Assembly (NCBI RefSeq): GCF_000151315.2
Contig: NW_011887292.1
Coordinates: forward strand, 2,147,181-2,211,180
Direction: 5' to 3'
Source: Capsaspora owczarzaki ATCC 30864
Lineage: Eukaryota; Opisthokonta; Filasterea
Length of the DNA: 64,000 nt
A model generated the notes under the pieces. It did no database searches. It was given only the letters and a program-made list of their open reading frames with translations, and was not told the origin of the DNA. Positions 10,747 to 22,500 of this stretch are shown here, piece after piece. Both the position numbers and the translations under genes were made by a program. The number at the start of each line of letters is the position of its first letter. Position 1 is the stretch's first letter.

Positions 10747-12762
10747 CTTTGACGGAGAACTCGCACCCCCGAGCGACAGCCGATACTTGAGCTCGTCATT
10801 TTGACCGGAGAGGCGCGAGCGCTCTTTGGTCTCGCGCTCGAGCGAATCCTTGAGACGAGCAAACTCGCTGGTCAGCTCGCGCTCCGACTCGCGCTTCATG
10901 TCCAAGACGGTGATAATCTCCTCGTTCTTGGCGTTGGCAGCGAGCAGCTGTCGACGCAGCGAGACCAACTCGCTGTTCTGCAGAATGAGTCTCGCGTTCT
11001 CGGTCTGCAGCTCGCGGACTTGCTGAGACTTGAGATCAAGCACCGTTTGCAGGCTCTGGATTTCGACGGGCAAGTTGGCGTACTTTTGCGCCACAGCCTG
11101 CTCGCGCGATGCTGCTTCGGACTGCATTCGAGCTGTTAGTGATGCGAGCTCTGCACGGGCAATGTCGGCTTCGTGATGGACTGCGGCAAGAGCCGTCTCG
11201 TGAGCGCCGAGTTGCTCGTCGAGGGCGAGCTGGTGCGCGCCGTTGAGCTCGTCGACAGCAGCGGCGTGCTCAAGACGGCACCGGGTTCGCGTTTCATCGA
11301 CCTCACGAGCCAGCCGCTCGGCGGCTGCGATCAGCTCATGCTGGTGCTGGGCAACCAGACTGTCGGCGCGCTGCTGGGCTGATGCAGCACGCTGTGTGTG
11401 TGCCTCGACACGCGCAGTGGCCTCGGCCAGCTGCGTCTGCAGCACCTCAACGGAAGCGAGCGAGGCATCAAGGGTGGCAGTCAACTTGGCGTTCGTGGTG
11501 GCGGCGTCCTGGAGCTCAGACTGCAGCCGACTTTCGGCAGCAACAAGCACGTCGCGCTCGCCCTTGACTTGTTGCAGCGCAGCTTCACACTCGACAAGCT
11601 CTTGCACAACAACGTCAATTTGGGTGGAAAGGGCTTCGCACCGCTCTGTGGTGTCGCGCAAAATGTCTTCCGTCGAGGGTGCTGGCCGGTTTGGCGCCTC
11701 CAGAACAATTTGGTCGGCGGACGCCTGCTCGGCGCTCGCGGTACTCTCCGCTTCGAGAGGCTGAACTGGCTCTGCTGGCGCTTGTGCTTCTTGTGCTTCT
11801 CTTGCAGAAGCTTGGGCTTGCGAAAGAGCTGGCTTGCTTGACGACGACGAAACTCGCCCGATTGACCCTGCGAGCGCTCGCGATCGCGCTTCTCCAGGAA
11901 CGAGTTTGGCGGCCGGCTTGGAAATCGCAGCGCTGGACGAAGATTTAGCAGCAGCAGAGCTTGGTACTGCCGGTTGTCGAGCCGAGGTTGCGACCGCTCC
12001 TCCTGCCCGAGACCCCGAGGCTCCTTTTGCGGCCAAGACCGACTGTCCAGGCTGCAATCCAGCGGCGGACACTCGGGAGGTGGCGGCAGGAGAGGAACCA
12101 GAAGCGCTCGCTGCGGTGGCGGGCGTCAGCGTCTTGAGTGATTGCCCAGGAGACAGTGCACTGACAGCAGCGACCTTTGCTGGCGACGTTGACGACACGG
12201 CGGCGGGTCGCTTGGGACTGGATGCTGCCCCAGAGTGGGCAGCGGCAGAGAGAGCTGGACTGGCCTTGGAGATGGACTCGCCCGGTTTCAGATCGGCTCT
12301 GACCGGAATGCGGCTCGGAGATGGCACCACTCGGGAGGATGCTGGCGTGATGCGGGATGGCGATGCACGCGCGGCGGCGCCGGCGGCACCAGCAGCAGGT
12401 GGATGAGCTGCATCAGCATTCGCAACTGTTGAGTGTCCAGCGGATGCTGCTGGTGCGGCGGCACCGGCAGCACCTGACGCAGCTCCAGTCGAGGCTGCAT
12501 GGGGCGAGCTTCTTGAAGTCACAGGACTAGACGCGACTGGGACCGCGCGCGGGGCTGCGGGAGCACGAACCGGGGCTGAGCCTGGAGCGGCAATCTTGGC
12601 GGTCGCGGCAGCAGCAGCACTCGTCCGTCCAGGCGCCTTGCTGATCGGAGCTGCAGTGCGCAGTGATGCAGGCGATACCGATCCTGCTGCCGACGCACGA
12701 GCGGCGGAGCTGCTACTGCTGCTCGGCGTTGAGGATGGTCCGGAAGGGCGAGCAGATGACAT
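10744..12762 (-). CDS. MTUS1/MTUS2-like microtubule-associated coiled-coil protein
   Basis: A single open frame of 672 residues from the ATG at 12762; the frame is open upstream, but the residues before it are unlike protein. Residues 1-350 are Ser/Ala/Pro-rich and basic, as expected for microtubule-binding disordered regions. Residues about 365-660 form a long coiled coil (LRDTTERCEALSTQIDVVVQ and onward). The last third resembles the C-terminal coiled coil of human MTUS1/ATIP and MTUS2: QKYANLPVEIQSLQTVLDLK, then NDELKYRLSLGGASSP, against KYENLPAEVESL and NEELLWKLHNGDLCSP recalled from MTUS1. Those proteins bind microtubules and, for MTUS2, EB1; no SxIP motif was found here. Coiled coils align by chance, so the family call is moderate; a generic coiled-coil protein is the alternative. 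Confidence 0.65.
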
Positions 12763-12955
12763 GTCCTGAGCGCAGATTTGTTCACACAGTCTAAGACTGA
12801 GTTGCTTTTGAACTTTTGAACGACGGATGAAACCAAGAAAAAAATCAATCAACTCAACGACAACAACAGGACACAATGCAGCAATAAAAAAATGGATTGA
12901 AAAATAAATGAATTGAGAGGTGTCACAAAAAAAAAAAAACAAAGCAAACATGAGA

Positions 12956-15844
12956 TCACAGCGGCTGCAAGGATTGCTTGGCGCTGTTGGTATTTCCACT
13001 TCGATGGTGAGAGTCGCGCTTGTTGCGACGGGGATGATGAGGAGTCCATTGCTGGTTGTAAGGAGACCCGTGGCCGTTTGGTGCTTGAGGAGAAGAGAAA
13101 TTCATTGGTGGTTGCTGATACTGAGGTGAGTGGGGTGGATACGGGAGCAACGCAGGTTGCATCTGGCCGCCGGGGAAGTACCCCTGAGCGACAGGACCTG
13201 GTCTGACGCCTCCGTACGGGTTGTAAGGGCTGGGCACAAAATACATTTGCGATTGCGGAGGGTAGCCCGGATACCGTGGACCCATTGGGAACTGCTGGGG
13301 TTGATGGTACTGCTGGAATTGCGAGTACTGGCTTGCCTGGTTGGGATGGAACTGCTGCTGAATCGGCGCGTAGTGATGTGCCGGGTGGTGCCGAGCAAAA
13401 TGCTCGGTTGAGCCATTACTTTGATAGGCATAAGGATTGTCGACAAATGACTGCTGGCCCTGGGCAAAGTAGCCCTCGCTTTGCACGAACGACTGCATGC
13501 CAAACTGCGGGGCATCCACCAAGGGGCTGTACTCGCTGCCTTGCAGGGCCGCTGGAACAAATTCTTGGGCGGCATGGTCCAGGGGCGCGACCGAAGTCGT
13601 ACTTGCGGGAGGCGCCTCGTCCAGGGGCGCGGGTGATTCTGCCGCGACGGAAGGCGGATGTGCGGGAGGCGCTTGTTGGTCGCCAGAGCTATCGAGGGAA
13701 ACGGGCGGATTGGTGGGCAAAGCTTGCTCAACGGGACTGTCGTGTGCCAGCACATCGCCAAAGTAGAGCGGCATCTGAGAGGCGGACTTTGAGTCGTGAG
13801 GCCGGGATGCCTGTTGAGGCGACAACACCTCATTCGGGTTGCTGCTGGCAGACAGCGACAAACCACCCGTCGAGTCTACAGCAGCGAGCGTTGCCGCGGC
13901 GACACTTGCTACATTTGCATCCGAGGGTGACGAGGCTTCAAACGATAATGCTGACTGCATCTGCGACGACAATTCAACAACCGTCTCGGTCTCGGGCGAC
14001 GCGGCGGCGGGGTGGCTCGCTACTTGTGGCTCGCTTGCTGGTTTGCTGGCAGGTTGCACAGATTTGGTTACCAACGAGGCATAGCTCAGTGGAGCTTTCG
14101 TGCCCTGTCCTTGTTCACTTGCGGGATTCTTGCGGGTGCTCGAAGTGCTGTGCGATGCAGACAAGGACTATCTCAAGGGGGGGGGGAAAGCACAAGATCG
14201 AGCGCGCAGGTCAGTCCGGGATCAAACTTTGACTGCAACACAGCGAGTGACAGGGAGCAGAGCACGAACAAAGACTAGTTACAAATTTCAACAAACTCAC
14301 CGGGAAGGACGCTGCATCGGAGACACTTGGCGCCGCGGCAGGTTGATCCGAGGCAGCGAGAGCAGGTGCAGCGCTCGTGGTGGGTGGCTTGACAGTTGTC
14401 GCAGTTCGCGCTGGTTGTGGGGAAATTGCAATTTGCCGCTGTTGCTTGGCTTGATGTTTGCGCTGGTGCTTGCTTTGCGACACCTGCCAGGCCGAATCAG
14501 AGCCGTCGTCCGTTTCTTGCGGCTTGTTTTTCTGATAGTAACCACTGAGCTGCGTAAAGTTATCGGCATCTGCGACGATGGTGGGCGACGAGCCAGCCTG
14601 GGGACTGGCGGCGTTCGAGCGGTTGTTTCGTGGCTGCTTGTTGGAACTCGGGGAGCCGGTCGCAGTGCCATTGGTGCCGTTACTGCGCGCTTGAGGTGAG
14701 GAGAACAGCGAGTTTTTGAGTTCGCGGGCTTCCAGCTTGGCAACGAGTTCCCGGTCGCGAACGGCGAGTTGGCTTTGTGCCAGCGTCCAGGCCTCCAGCT
14801 CAAAGTTGCGATACTTTGCAAAGGATTCCGACGAGGCGTACTTTGAATCAATAGCCTTGTCCACCAGTTCAAACACTAGTTGCTGGCAGAACGCGAGCGT
14901 CTCTTCCATTGCGATAGGATACAGGGCGTCGTAGTGGTTTCCATTGCAAAAGCACAGCCGGACGCACACGGGCGCTTCCGAATCTGACGCGCACCGGATG
15001 AACTCTGCCGGGAGAGTTGGGCTCTGCAAGATTTGGAAATCAATCCTGCAAATTCCATGCCAAGGTGAGGGCGGAGCAACGTTCAAAGCGACGGACGTGA
15101 GCAAACAACAACAACAACAACGAAATAAACTGTGCAAAACAGGTGAAACGACAACGTACTTGAAGCGTTGCGCCATGGCGACAAGTTCGACGTGACCACC
15201 CCATTCCTTGGACTTGCGCATCTGGAATGCGTAGTGGTCGAGCGGCTGCTCAAGAAATGGCTCAAACTGCTCGGCGTTGGCAACGACGTGCGCGACGCAC
15301 TCTTGTCGGATTCGCAAGTGCTCCGCCTGAGACAAGTAAACCTGAGCAATGGATTTGAGCAACCAGGGTGAGTCGGTTTCGAGCAGTAATTGCGAATAAG
15401 ACACCGTGATGTGATGGTATTTGTGGATGAAGATGCACGATCTGTCGCTCTTGAGGTTGAGAAGTTGAGCGGGAGAGACAGACGTAGAGGAAAATGGCGC
15501 GATCTCTGAAACACACTGTGAACGGTTACATCACACGAATCCACCAAACCTCTCATTCCCATCCCCCCTCCACCCACAACGACCATCGCCCAGCAATACG
15601 AAGGGACATGCAGCTCACGCACCGCTTCAGCGACGACGCGGAAGAGACAGTTGCCGTCCTTGAGAATCTGTCGACGGCGCAACCCAATCGTGCTCAGATG
15701 CTCGTCCATCTCGGCATCACGAAGCTGCTGCAGCTGCTGCGGCGTGAGCGCTGGCACCGTCGATGATGCTGCTGTTGCTGCTGCTTCGATAGACCCGGCA
15801 GCACTCGCAGCAGCCGGAGCAGCAGCCGGAGCAGGTTGCGTCAT
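12956..15844 (-). CDS. OTUD4-like OTU deubiquitinase
   Basis: Exons 15844-15623, 15341-15160, 15045-14301, 14167-12956; 786 residues. After a 40-residue Ala-rich leader comes an OTU domain. The catalytic loop DGNCLFRVVAEA has Asp63 and Cys66, and the catalytic His is in CFCNGNHYDALYP. The linking segment HLRIRQECVAHVVANAEQF, then EWGGHVELVAMAQRF, follows OTUD4 almost residue by residue, including the splice-made joint VAEA-VYLSQ. The region after the OTU domain (YRNFELEAWTLAQ) also resembles OTUD4. The C-terminal 400 residues are disordered and rich in Q, P, Y and H, which in OTUD4 supports RNA-granule and protein contacts. It should remove ubiquitin chains; chain type cannot be read. The acceptor of exon 4 (just after a C11 run) is the least certain border. 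Confidence 0.9.
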
Positions 15845-16177
15845 GTTGACTGTGTACAGCTCGGGTTCGCTTTTTTTTTTTTTTTTTTTTTTGGCACACA
15901 CGCCAAGCCACCTGCGAGTGCAAAAAAAGAAGAGTGTGAAACCGACGAGGATTCCTCCTCGGTTTCAAAGGCAACAAACACGAGTACTGAATGTTGACTT
16001 GATGATGCAGTGGACGAGTGCAAAACCGAATTCGAGTTTGGCGAAAACTGCAGCCATTTGGAGGAAGTCCTAAAATTTTGTTGATCTATTGTACAGAAAG
16101 CAAGGTTAAAATGATAGAAGCTAACACCGAAGGGAAAGCTTCAGAAGAAGCAAACACAGGCGTGTGTAGTAGCGAAA
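15845..16177. other. Intergenic spacer between OTUD4-like and ALG8 genes
   Basis: About 330 bp between the ALG8 stop and the OTUD4-like start, both minus. It contains a T22 run on the plus strand at 15871-15892, just upstream of the OTUD4-like start codon. No gene seen. Confidence 0.7.
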
Positions 16178-19081
16178 CTAGGAGTGCCGCTTGGACGCGT
16201 TGGAAGTTGAAATGGACGGCGTTGGGCTGAGGTTGCTTGCTCGCCAGTGATGCAAGGACTCGTTGTAAAAGCGCACAAAGGTGTAGTGTACGCCCGCACT
16301 GCAGTACACCGATGTGAGCAGCAGCGGAAGGAAGGGGAGCCAGTTGGGAAGGAATATTGGGTGCAGGACTTCCGTGTACAGCTCGACAGCAGCAAACCCA
16401 AAAAGGTACGCCTTCTCGAGCCGATTGAGACGGAAGGGAGCTCTCGATCCCGACGACCGATCCAGAGCGAGCCCACTGAAAGCGAGTCGTTGCAATTCCC
16501 CCACCCCCACCCCCGAAATCAGGAAAAAGAAAAAGAGGTGAGCCAAAAGTCAGCAAGCTCGTTGAAAAATGGTCGGCGGCTTGCGACGCTTACCGAAAGA
16601 GAACACGTAATGCGCAATACACGAGCAGCACATAACTGAGAACAATCAAGTGCTTGACGAAAAACTCTGGTCGATGGACAGGCTTGGGTGTGAGCAAGAG
16701 TGCAGTGTGCAGCTTCACAACACACGGGATGGCACCTACCTCGGGGTTCAAAAATCAAGGGCAGGAGAGAATACAATCCCGAGGCTGATAGCAGAAGAAA
16801 CCATTTGCCATCGTTGGCATGCTGGACGGCAATCAAGCTATGGTAGCGAGCGCGCGTGGATGTTAGCAAACAAAGACACCAGAGCAGGCAAACCCAAGAA
16901 AATTAGCCATGCACGAGCAGAGCTGTTGCGCCTCGCGTGTGCCATCATACCTCATTGGCAAAACAACCATCACAATGGCCTTCTCGTGCACGTGCCAACC
17001 GAAGAGGAAGGATGCATAAGCGCACACAACGACGCTTCGCAAAAACATTGGCATGGTCGGGCGGCGCCAAAGCACCACGAGAATGGGCTGTTCATCGTGA
17101 GAAGCGTAGAGTACGAGAGAGATAAAGGAGGGAGCGGGGGGGGGGGGAAAGTCAGCAAAGACGTCAAATACTGAGCAGCAGCACGGGAGCAATCCCGAAA
17201 ACAAAGTGGCCATCGCTTACCAGCATGAACAGCAAAGTCAAAACCATCGTCGCAACTGGCGGAACCGTGGGAAGCACGACGTGAGACACATCGCCCACCA
17301 AGCCGCCAGTCATCGATGCAGTGACGTGTTCGGGCATGGGCCAGAGGCCAAGGCGAGGACCGGCTGTTGGAAGACCCACAGATCAACACAAAACCAGCGA
17401 AAATCAAATTGGGTCGGCAAAGGACCCCTCCCCCGAAAAAAAAAAAACGAAGAAAAGACGCCCAAGAACATGTAACGAGCAAACAAAGCCGTCCACAAGA
17501 TGGGAAATCCACCACCGTACCATAAATCAAGACCTTGTCCAGGGCCGAATACAGCGCCCAAAAGTTCGGGGCCCAGTACGCGTGGCACAGCCCACGTTTG
17601 AACGGAAACAAGCGCGAGAGCAACTGTCCGAGCTGACCTTCCAACAAGAACGGTCCAAAGGAGAGAGCAAACACGGCTGCAACGCCAGCGCCCAACCGCA
17701 GAAAGTTGCCAATCACAAAACGCGATCGTTGGACGGAAGCCGCATCAGACCCACTGCCGCTTGAAGCTGCAGCAAAGCAGTAGTGCCGCAGCAAGAACAC
17801 AAAGTACGCCGGTGCGAGGTACAGATAAATGTGCTTGAGATTCAACAGGACGGCAAACAACAGGCCTCCAATGAGATCGTGTCCCTGCCAGAAAAAAAAA
17901 AAAAAAAAAAGAGTCAGAGTCAGGACAAGACGAAAACCGTCAACCGCCAGAAACAATTCAACGAAGAGCAGGCGTCGCACCTTTTGAATGGCAGCGATGG
18001 ACAGCAGTAGGACGCCATTCAGAATGCCATTGTACTGAAAGTGGATGTGATCGACCAGCAGCAACCCCGCGTTCAGGACGATAAAAATCGTAACAATGAA
18101 GCTCTTGTACAAGTCTTTGTTGCCTCGAAATGTGTTGACATATCTGCCAAGAATGAGAACAACGATTCAAGTCAGTGAGACATCATCGTTCCCGTTTGTT
18201 TTCCCAAGCGTCAAATTTGGGGGGTAAAATGACTCAACTGCTGCACGCCGTAGAAGAGAACAATGTCTGTCACAATGACGGAGAGGCGCTGAAAGGTGAC
18301 TGTGGCCGAGCTGGCGTATTCAAGGTTGGACACGACGACGATGGCGGGATCGACGAGCACAGCCACCTGCGACATCAGCCACTCAAACCATGCAAAAAAT
18401 GGCGGATAGTCCAGCGTCCATTGAGAGGTATCCTGTGGTCATGGAACGCGCACGTCGCAAAGAGCAAAGAGATTACGGGTGTCAAGATGAGCAAACGCAC
18501 AAGAAAAATTTGCCCAAAATCTTTTCGCATTCAGGATACGTTACCTCAGTATACCATTGTCGCAATGGAAGTGAGTGGGTAATGGCCAGCCAGTTGCGAT
18601 GGACTTCAAAATCCGTGGATCGACTGCGAAAGACAAGCATAAACCCAAAGCACGCAAGTCAGTAAGCAACACGATTGAGGCCGAAAAGGCAGAACAGGCA
18701 GAAAAGGCAGAAAAAAAAAAAAAAGCAACCTCGAAATCAGAAAAACCACAGCACGAATACGAATGTGAAGATCAAAGACAGAACAACAGCTGGAGGTGAT
18801 CACTATCACACGACATTTGCAATGAAGAGCGCGTACTAGGCAGGCAGGAGGAGCAGCTTGACGAGAGTAGCGACGAGAAGGACGGCCCAGGATGCGCTGT
18901 CACCCAGCGGCGCTGCGTTCGACGCCGTCGTCGTCGTCGTCATCGTCGATGAGAAGGAGGTGGAAGAAGACGACGACGACGCAGGAGTGGGTAAGAACGA
19001 GGGCGATGATGGTGACGGCAGAGAGCTGGGCGTCAGAGCGGCGCCGGCAGACGAGTTTGCCCTGCTGCTCGAGCTGGACAT
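16178..19081 (-). CDS. ALG8: ALG8, dolichyl-P-Glc:Glc1Man9GlcNAc2-PP-dolichol alpha-1,3-glucosyltransferase
   Basis: Ten exons: 19081-18837, 18623-18545, 18432-18239, 18143-17981, 17884-17521, 17363-17221, 17087-16951, 16837-16740, 16666-16594, 16475-16178; 597 residues. Joined exons rebuild the family signatures: [62 protein letters not shown], the ALG8 hallmark [32 protein letters not shown] and [16 protein letters not shown]. It is a multi-pass ER membrane GT-C enzyme that adds the second glucose to the lipid-linked oligosaccharide, using Dol-P-Glc made by ALG5 (also in this window). The N-terminus has an unusual 75-residue Ser/Thr/Ala extension before the first membrane helix. An in-frame upstream ATG at 19219 is possible; 19081 was preferred for its GCCATG context. 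Confidence 0.95.
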
Positions 19082-19503
19082 GGCCGACAAAAAAGCGTGT
19101 GCACGGCGGAGGGCGTTCGCTTGGATTTGGTTGCAGTTGGAAGTGTTGTTGGAGAACGAGCGACGAGTGCGAACGACTTTGAGAGCGGATTGAATGGAGA
19201 AAAGAGCAACAATCGCCACACAGCTCGTGATTTGATTGTCGACTGAGCACTGAGCTACTGAGCTGAATGTATGAAACCGAAACCCAAAAAAAAAAAAAAA
19301 AAATGTAAGGCAGAAAATTATTCAACATTGAGAGACGGAAATCGAGATGCATGCGTGTGCTGGTACTTTCACAAAAGCGAGACATGCAGAATCAAATCAC
19401 ACAAGATGCGGCCGACTTGATGACAACGCGCAGCACAAACAACAAGCATATGCAAGCAACAAACGGAAACATGAACAACACACCCCAACTACAAAAAAAG
19501 AAA
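19082..19503. other. Intergenic spacer upstream of ALG8
   Basis: About 420 bp between the receptor stop and the ALG8 start, both minus. It holds an A18 run (about 19286-19303) and presumably the ALG8 promoter; no gene recognised. Confidence 0.6.
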
Positions 19504-22500
19504 CTACATCTGACCGACAGCTTCCTCCATCTTGCGCTGGTGAGCAGCAGATGCAAATTCCTCGTAATCAGCAGCGGGTGAGCCGATCGAAGGTGGCGCA
19601 CTGTTGGTTGGCGACTGGTGATCAAGCTGGGCATAAGTGGAGCCAGGCACCGTTGCTGGAGGCGGAGGAGGGCGATTACCAGCGCCATTCAAAGTGTCGT
19701 AGAGCTGGTTGTTGTCGTCGACAGAGACGTCGTAGATCGGGTTGTCAACCCGACTGTCATAGCCGGCACCGCCCAGAGTGTCGTAGGTGGAGTCTTGAGG
19801 ATGCAACGTGTCGTAGGTGCCGTTGTCCGATCGGCGGAGTGGATTGAGCTCGATGCCAACAACAGAGCCAGTCAAGGACATCGGAGGCTCGCGGGCACGC
19901 TTCTCCTTCTTGTGTTTGCGTCGGGCCGCAACAAGCAGCAGCACAATCAGCAAGATAATCAAGAGGAGCACGGCGGGGACACCAACCGCAATGCCAACGG
20001 TAGCGGCAGACGTCGACCCATTGTCCGACGGCGGTGGAGCACGTTCGTTGTCCGTGATCAGTACCGCCATCGCCCGCTGAGCACCCAAGCGCGCGCCGCC
20101 AGCAACCAGAGTCAGTCGAATGAAAAAGACCCGCGTACCCTGGTAGCCCGCAGTGTCGTAGATTGGAATGTCCAAGAAGCCCTCATCCTGGCCGTCGGCA
20201 AAGACAACCTCATATGGCATTTCGTCAATGTCGCGCGTCAGGTTCGAGCGAGCAGGCGGTAGAGACAACTGGCGAAGAGGATCCAAGTCGGCGTGCGAAC
20301 GCACATCCGTCGAAATCACAAACGTCACGGTGACTTGGCCAAAGAGACCAATCTCGCGCAAAAGTGGAAGTCGCAGAGTGCCAGAGTTCTCCGATACAGA
20401 GGCGATGACGGGAGTGTCAGTGGTGGTGGAGTTGGCAAACGCAATCACACCGTTGCCATCATCGCTCGCAACAATCGTCACGGTGGCGACACACGCCCAT
20501 GCACGCCGGGCTCCAACGACATTCTGCAGTTCGACAGTGAAGGTTTCGCTTCCCTCCGGAATGTCATCATCGAGAATGGCGAGCGAGAAGCCCTGTGTTG
20601 AATCACTCTGAGCAAGAGTGTGCGCGTTGTTGGTGTTCGAGGCGTCAAAGTCGTCGACAGAGGCAGTTCCCGCGCGTGCGTAGGTAGTGTATGTGACAGC
20701 GCTTTGACTGGCTCCATTACGGGTCACAAACAAGGTCACCAGCTCCGTCACTTCCTGAACAGAAATGTCAGTCGCAACAAAGCCCAGCACGCCTTGGCCT
20801 GGAGCCTTGGCATCAATCACGGCAGGAATCTGACTGTCGAGTGAGCTCGTCGTCAACAACGAAGTAGCCTCTTCTCCAGACGATGCCCCGTTCGCCGAAA
20901 GCACAAACCGGAACGTCTTGTAGTCGGCGTCGGCGATGCTGTCATTGGCGGCCGTCCAGTAAAGCACCTTGGAAGTCTCGCCCTCCGCGAACGACACGGG
21001 CTGAGTGACCACGCCGCCGACAAAGTCGGAAGCCTCGGCAGGCGACGCATCAGATCCCATCACAATTGTCACCAAACCAGAGATTGCGTGGAATGCACCA
21101 TAGTAGCGCTTGACAACGACCGCCATCGTGTCGCCCTGTTGGAACAGCCAACGACGGACGCCGGCCGGTCCCAGGCGCATGTCACTCGGGTGCTCAAACG
21201 CAAGCTGGCCGTACGGCACATCGTTGTTGCTGATGCACACGTCGGTAAAGTTGTTGATCGGATCAATGCGAGCGCCACCCATGGCGCCATCCAGCTGCAC
21301 GTAAAAGTACTCGTCCAACTCGGGAACGGCGTCGTCGAGCAGCTGAACGGAAATCTGAATGCGGTCGACTCCCGCGCCCATCGTCACGACTTGACGTGTC
21401 ACCGCGTTGTAGTCGGGCTGCGCCGCAAGGGCCGTGTTCTGCGACAGCAATGTGGCATCGTCGAACTTGCCGTCGTGGGTCGACCACGAGAACGAAATGT
21501 CGCCGTACAGACCGGCCGAGCGTCGGATTTCGACCTGAACAGTGTTGTTGGGCTGCAAAACACCCCCGACAACCAGGGATTCTTCGCTGCAAGAGGAGAT
21601 GCGTGTCACGGACAGGACACCGCGAGCGTCGTCGTTCTCGGGAATGGTGATCTTTTCAAGCGCAGCGCTCGGGTCAATCCGTCCATTGCCAGAGACGAGT
21701 TCGAGAACAACGCCAAAGATCTCGTCCACCTCAGGAATGCCGTCGGCCACAATCGTAATCGGCACTGTCAGCGAGCTGTCGGATGGCGTGAAGGTCAAAA
21801 GCGTAGAGAACGGGGTGAAATCGCTTGCGGAGGCGAGCTGGACACCACCAGCTTGGTTGACTGTCAGCACCGTCGTACGAACGCGCACAACCGTCGTTCC
21901 AAACATGCCCTGGCTCCGGGTGACAAGAATCTGCGTCGTGCTGCTCTCGTTCAGACGAGCGGTCGCAAAAGCAAGGCCAAACACGCCGTACGGATCGTCG
22001 TGTGCATCAACGGTCACGGATGCGCTTGCGTAGTAGCCGAGAGCTGGCGCTGGGCCGCCGCCGACCATCGCCGCTTCGGCGAGCGAGTACGTGTAAGTCA
22101 CGTCAAGCGAAGGGGTGGTAGAGAGCGGCAGGGGAACATTGAGGGTTGCCTGGTTGGAGTTCGCAGGGATGATGAGGGTAAAGTCCTGGTCTGCCAAAGC
22201 ATCGCGGCGAGCGACGCCAGAGCCTCGGTGAATAGTCACGTTCACGGCTTGGTCAAGCGAGGCGGCAGCGTAGCGCTCCACAGTCAGAGGATACGAGCCG
22301 GCCGTGATGCTCACACGCAAGTCACGCGATTCAGGCACCATGCGAACAGCGCCGTTCGTGTGGTCGTTTGCATCAATCACAACTGTCGACTGGTTGTGTT
22401 CGCCAATGCTCAGATACCGAGCGTCGTACAGCTGCACTGTCAGTTTCTCGACATCCTCGGCCACGCCATCGGCAATGATGGTAATCTCGATGGCCTTGAC

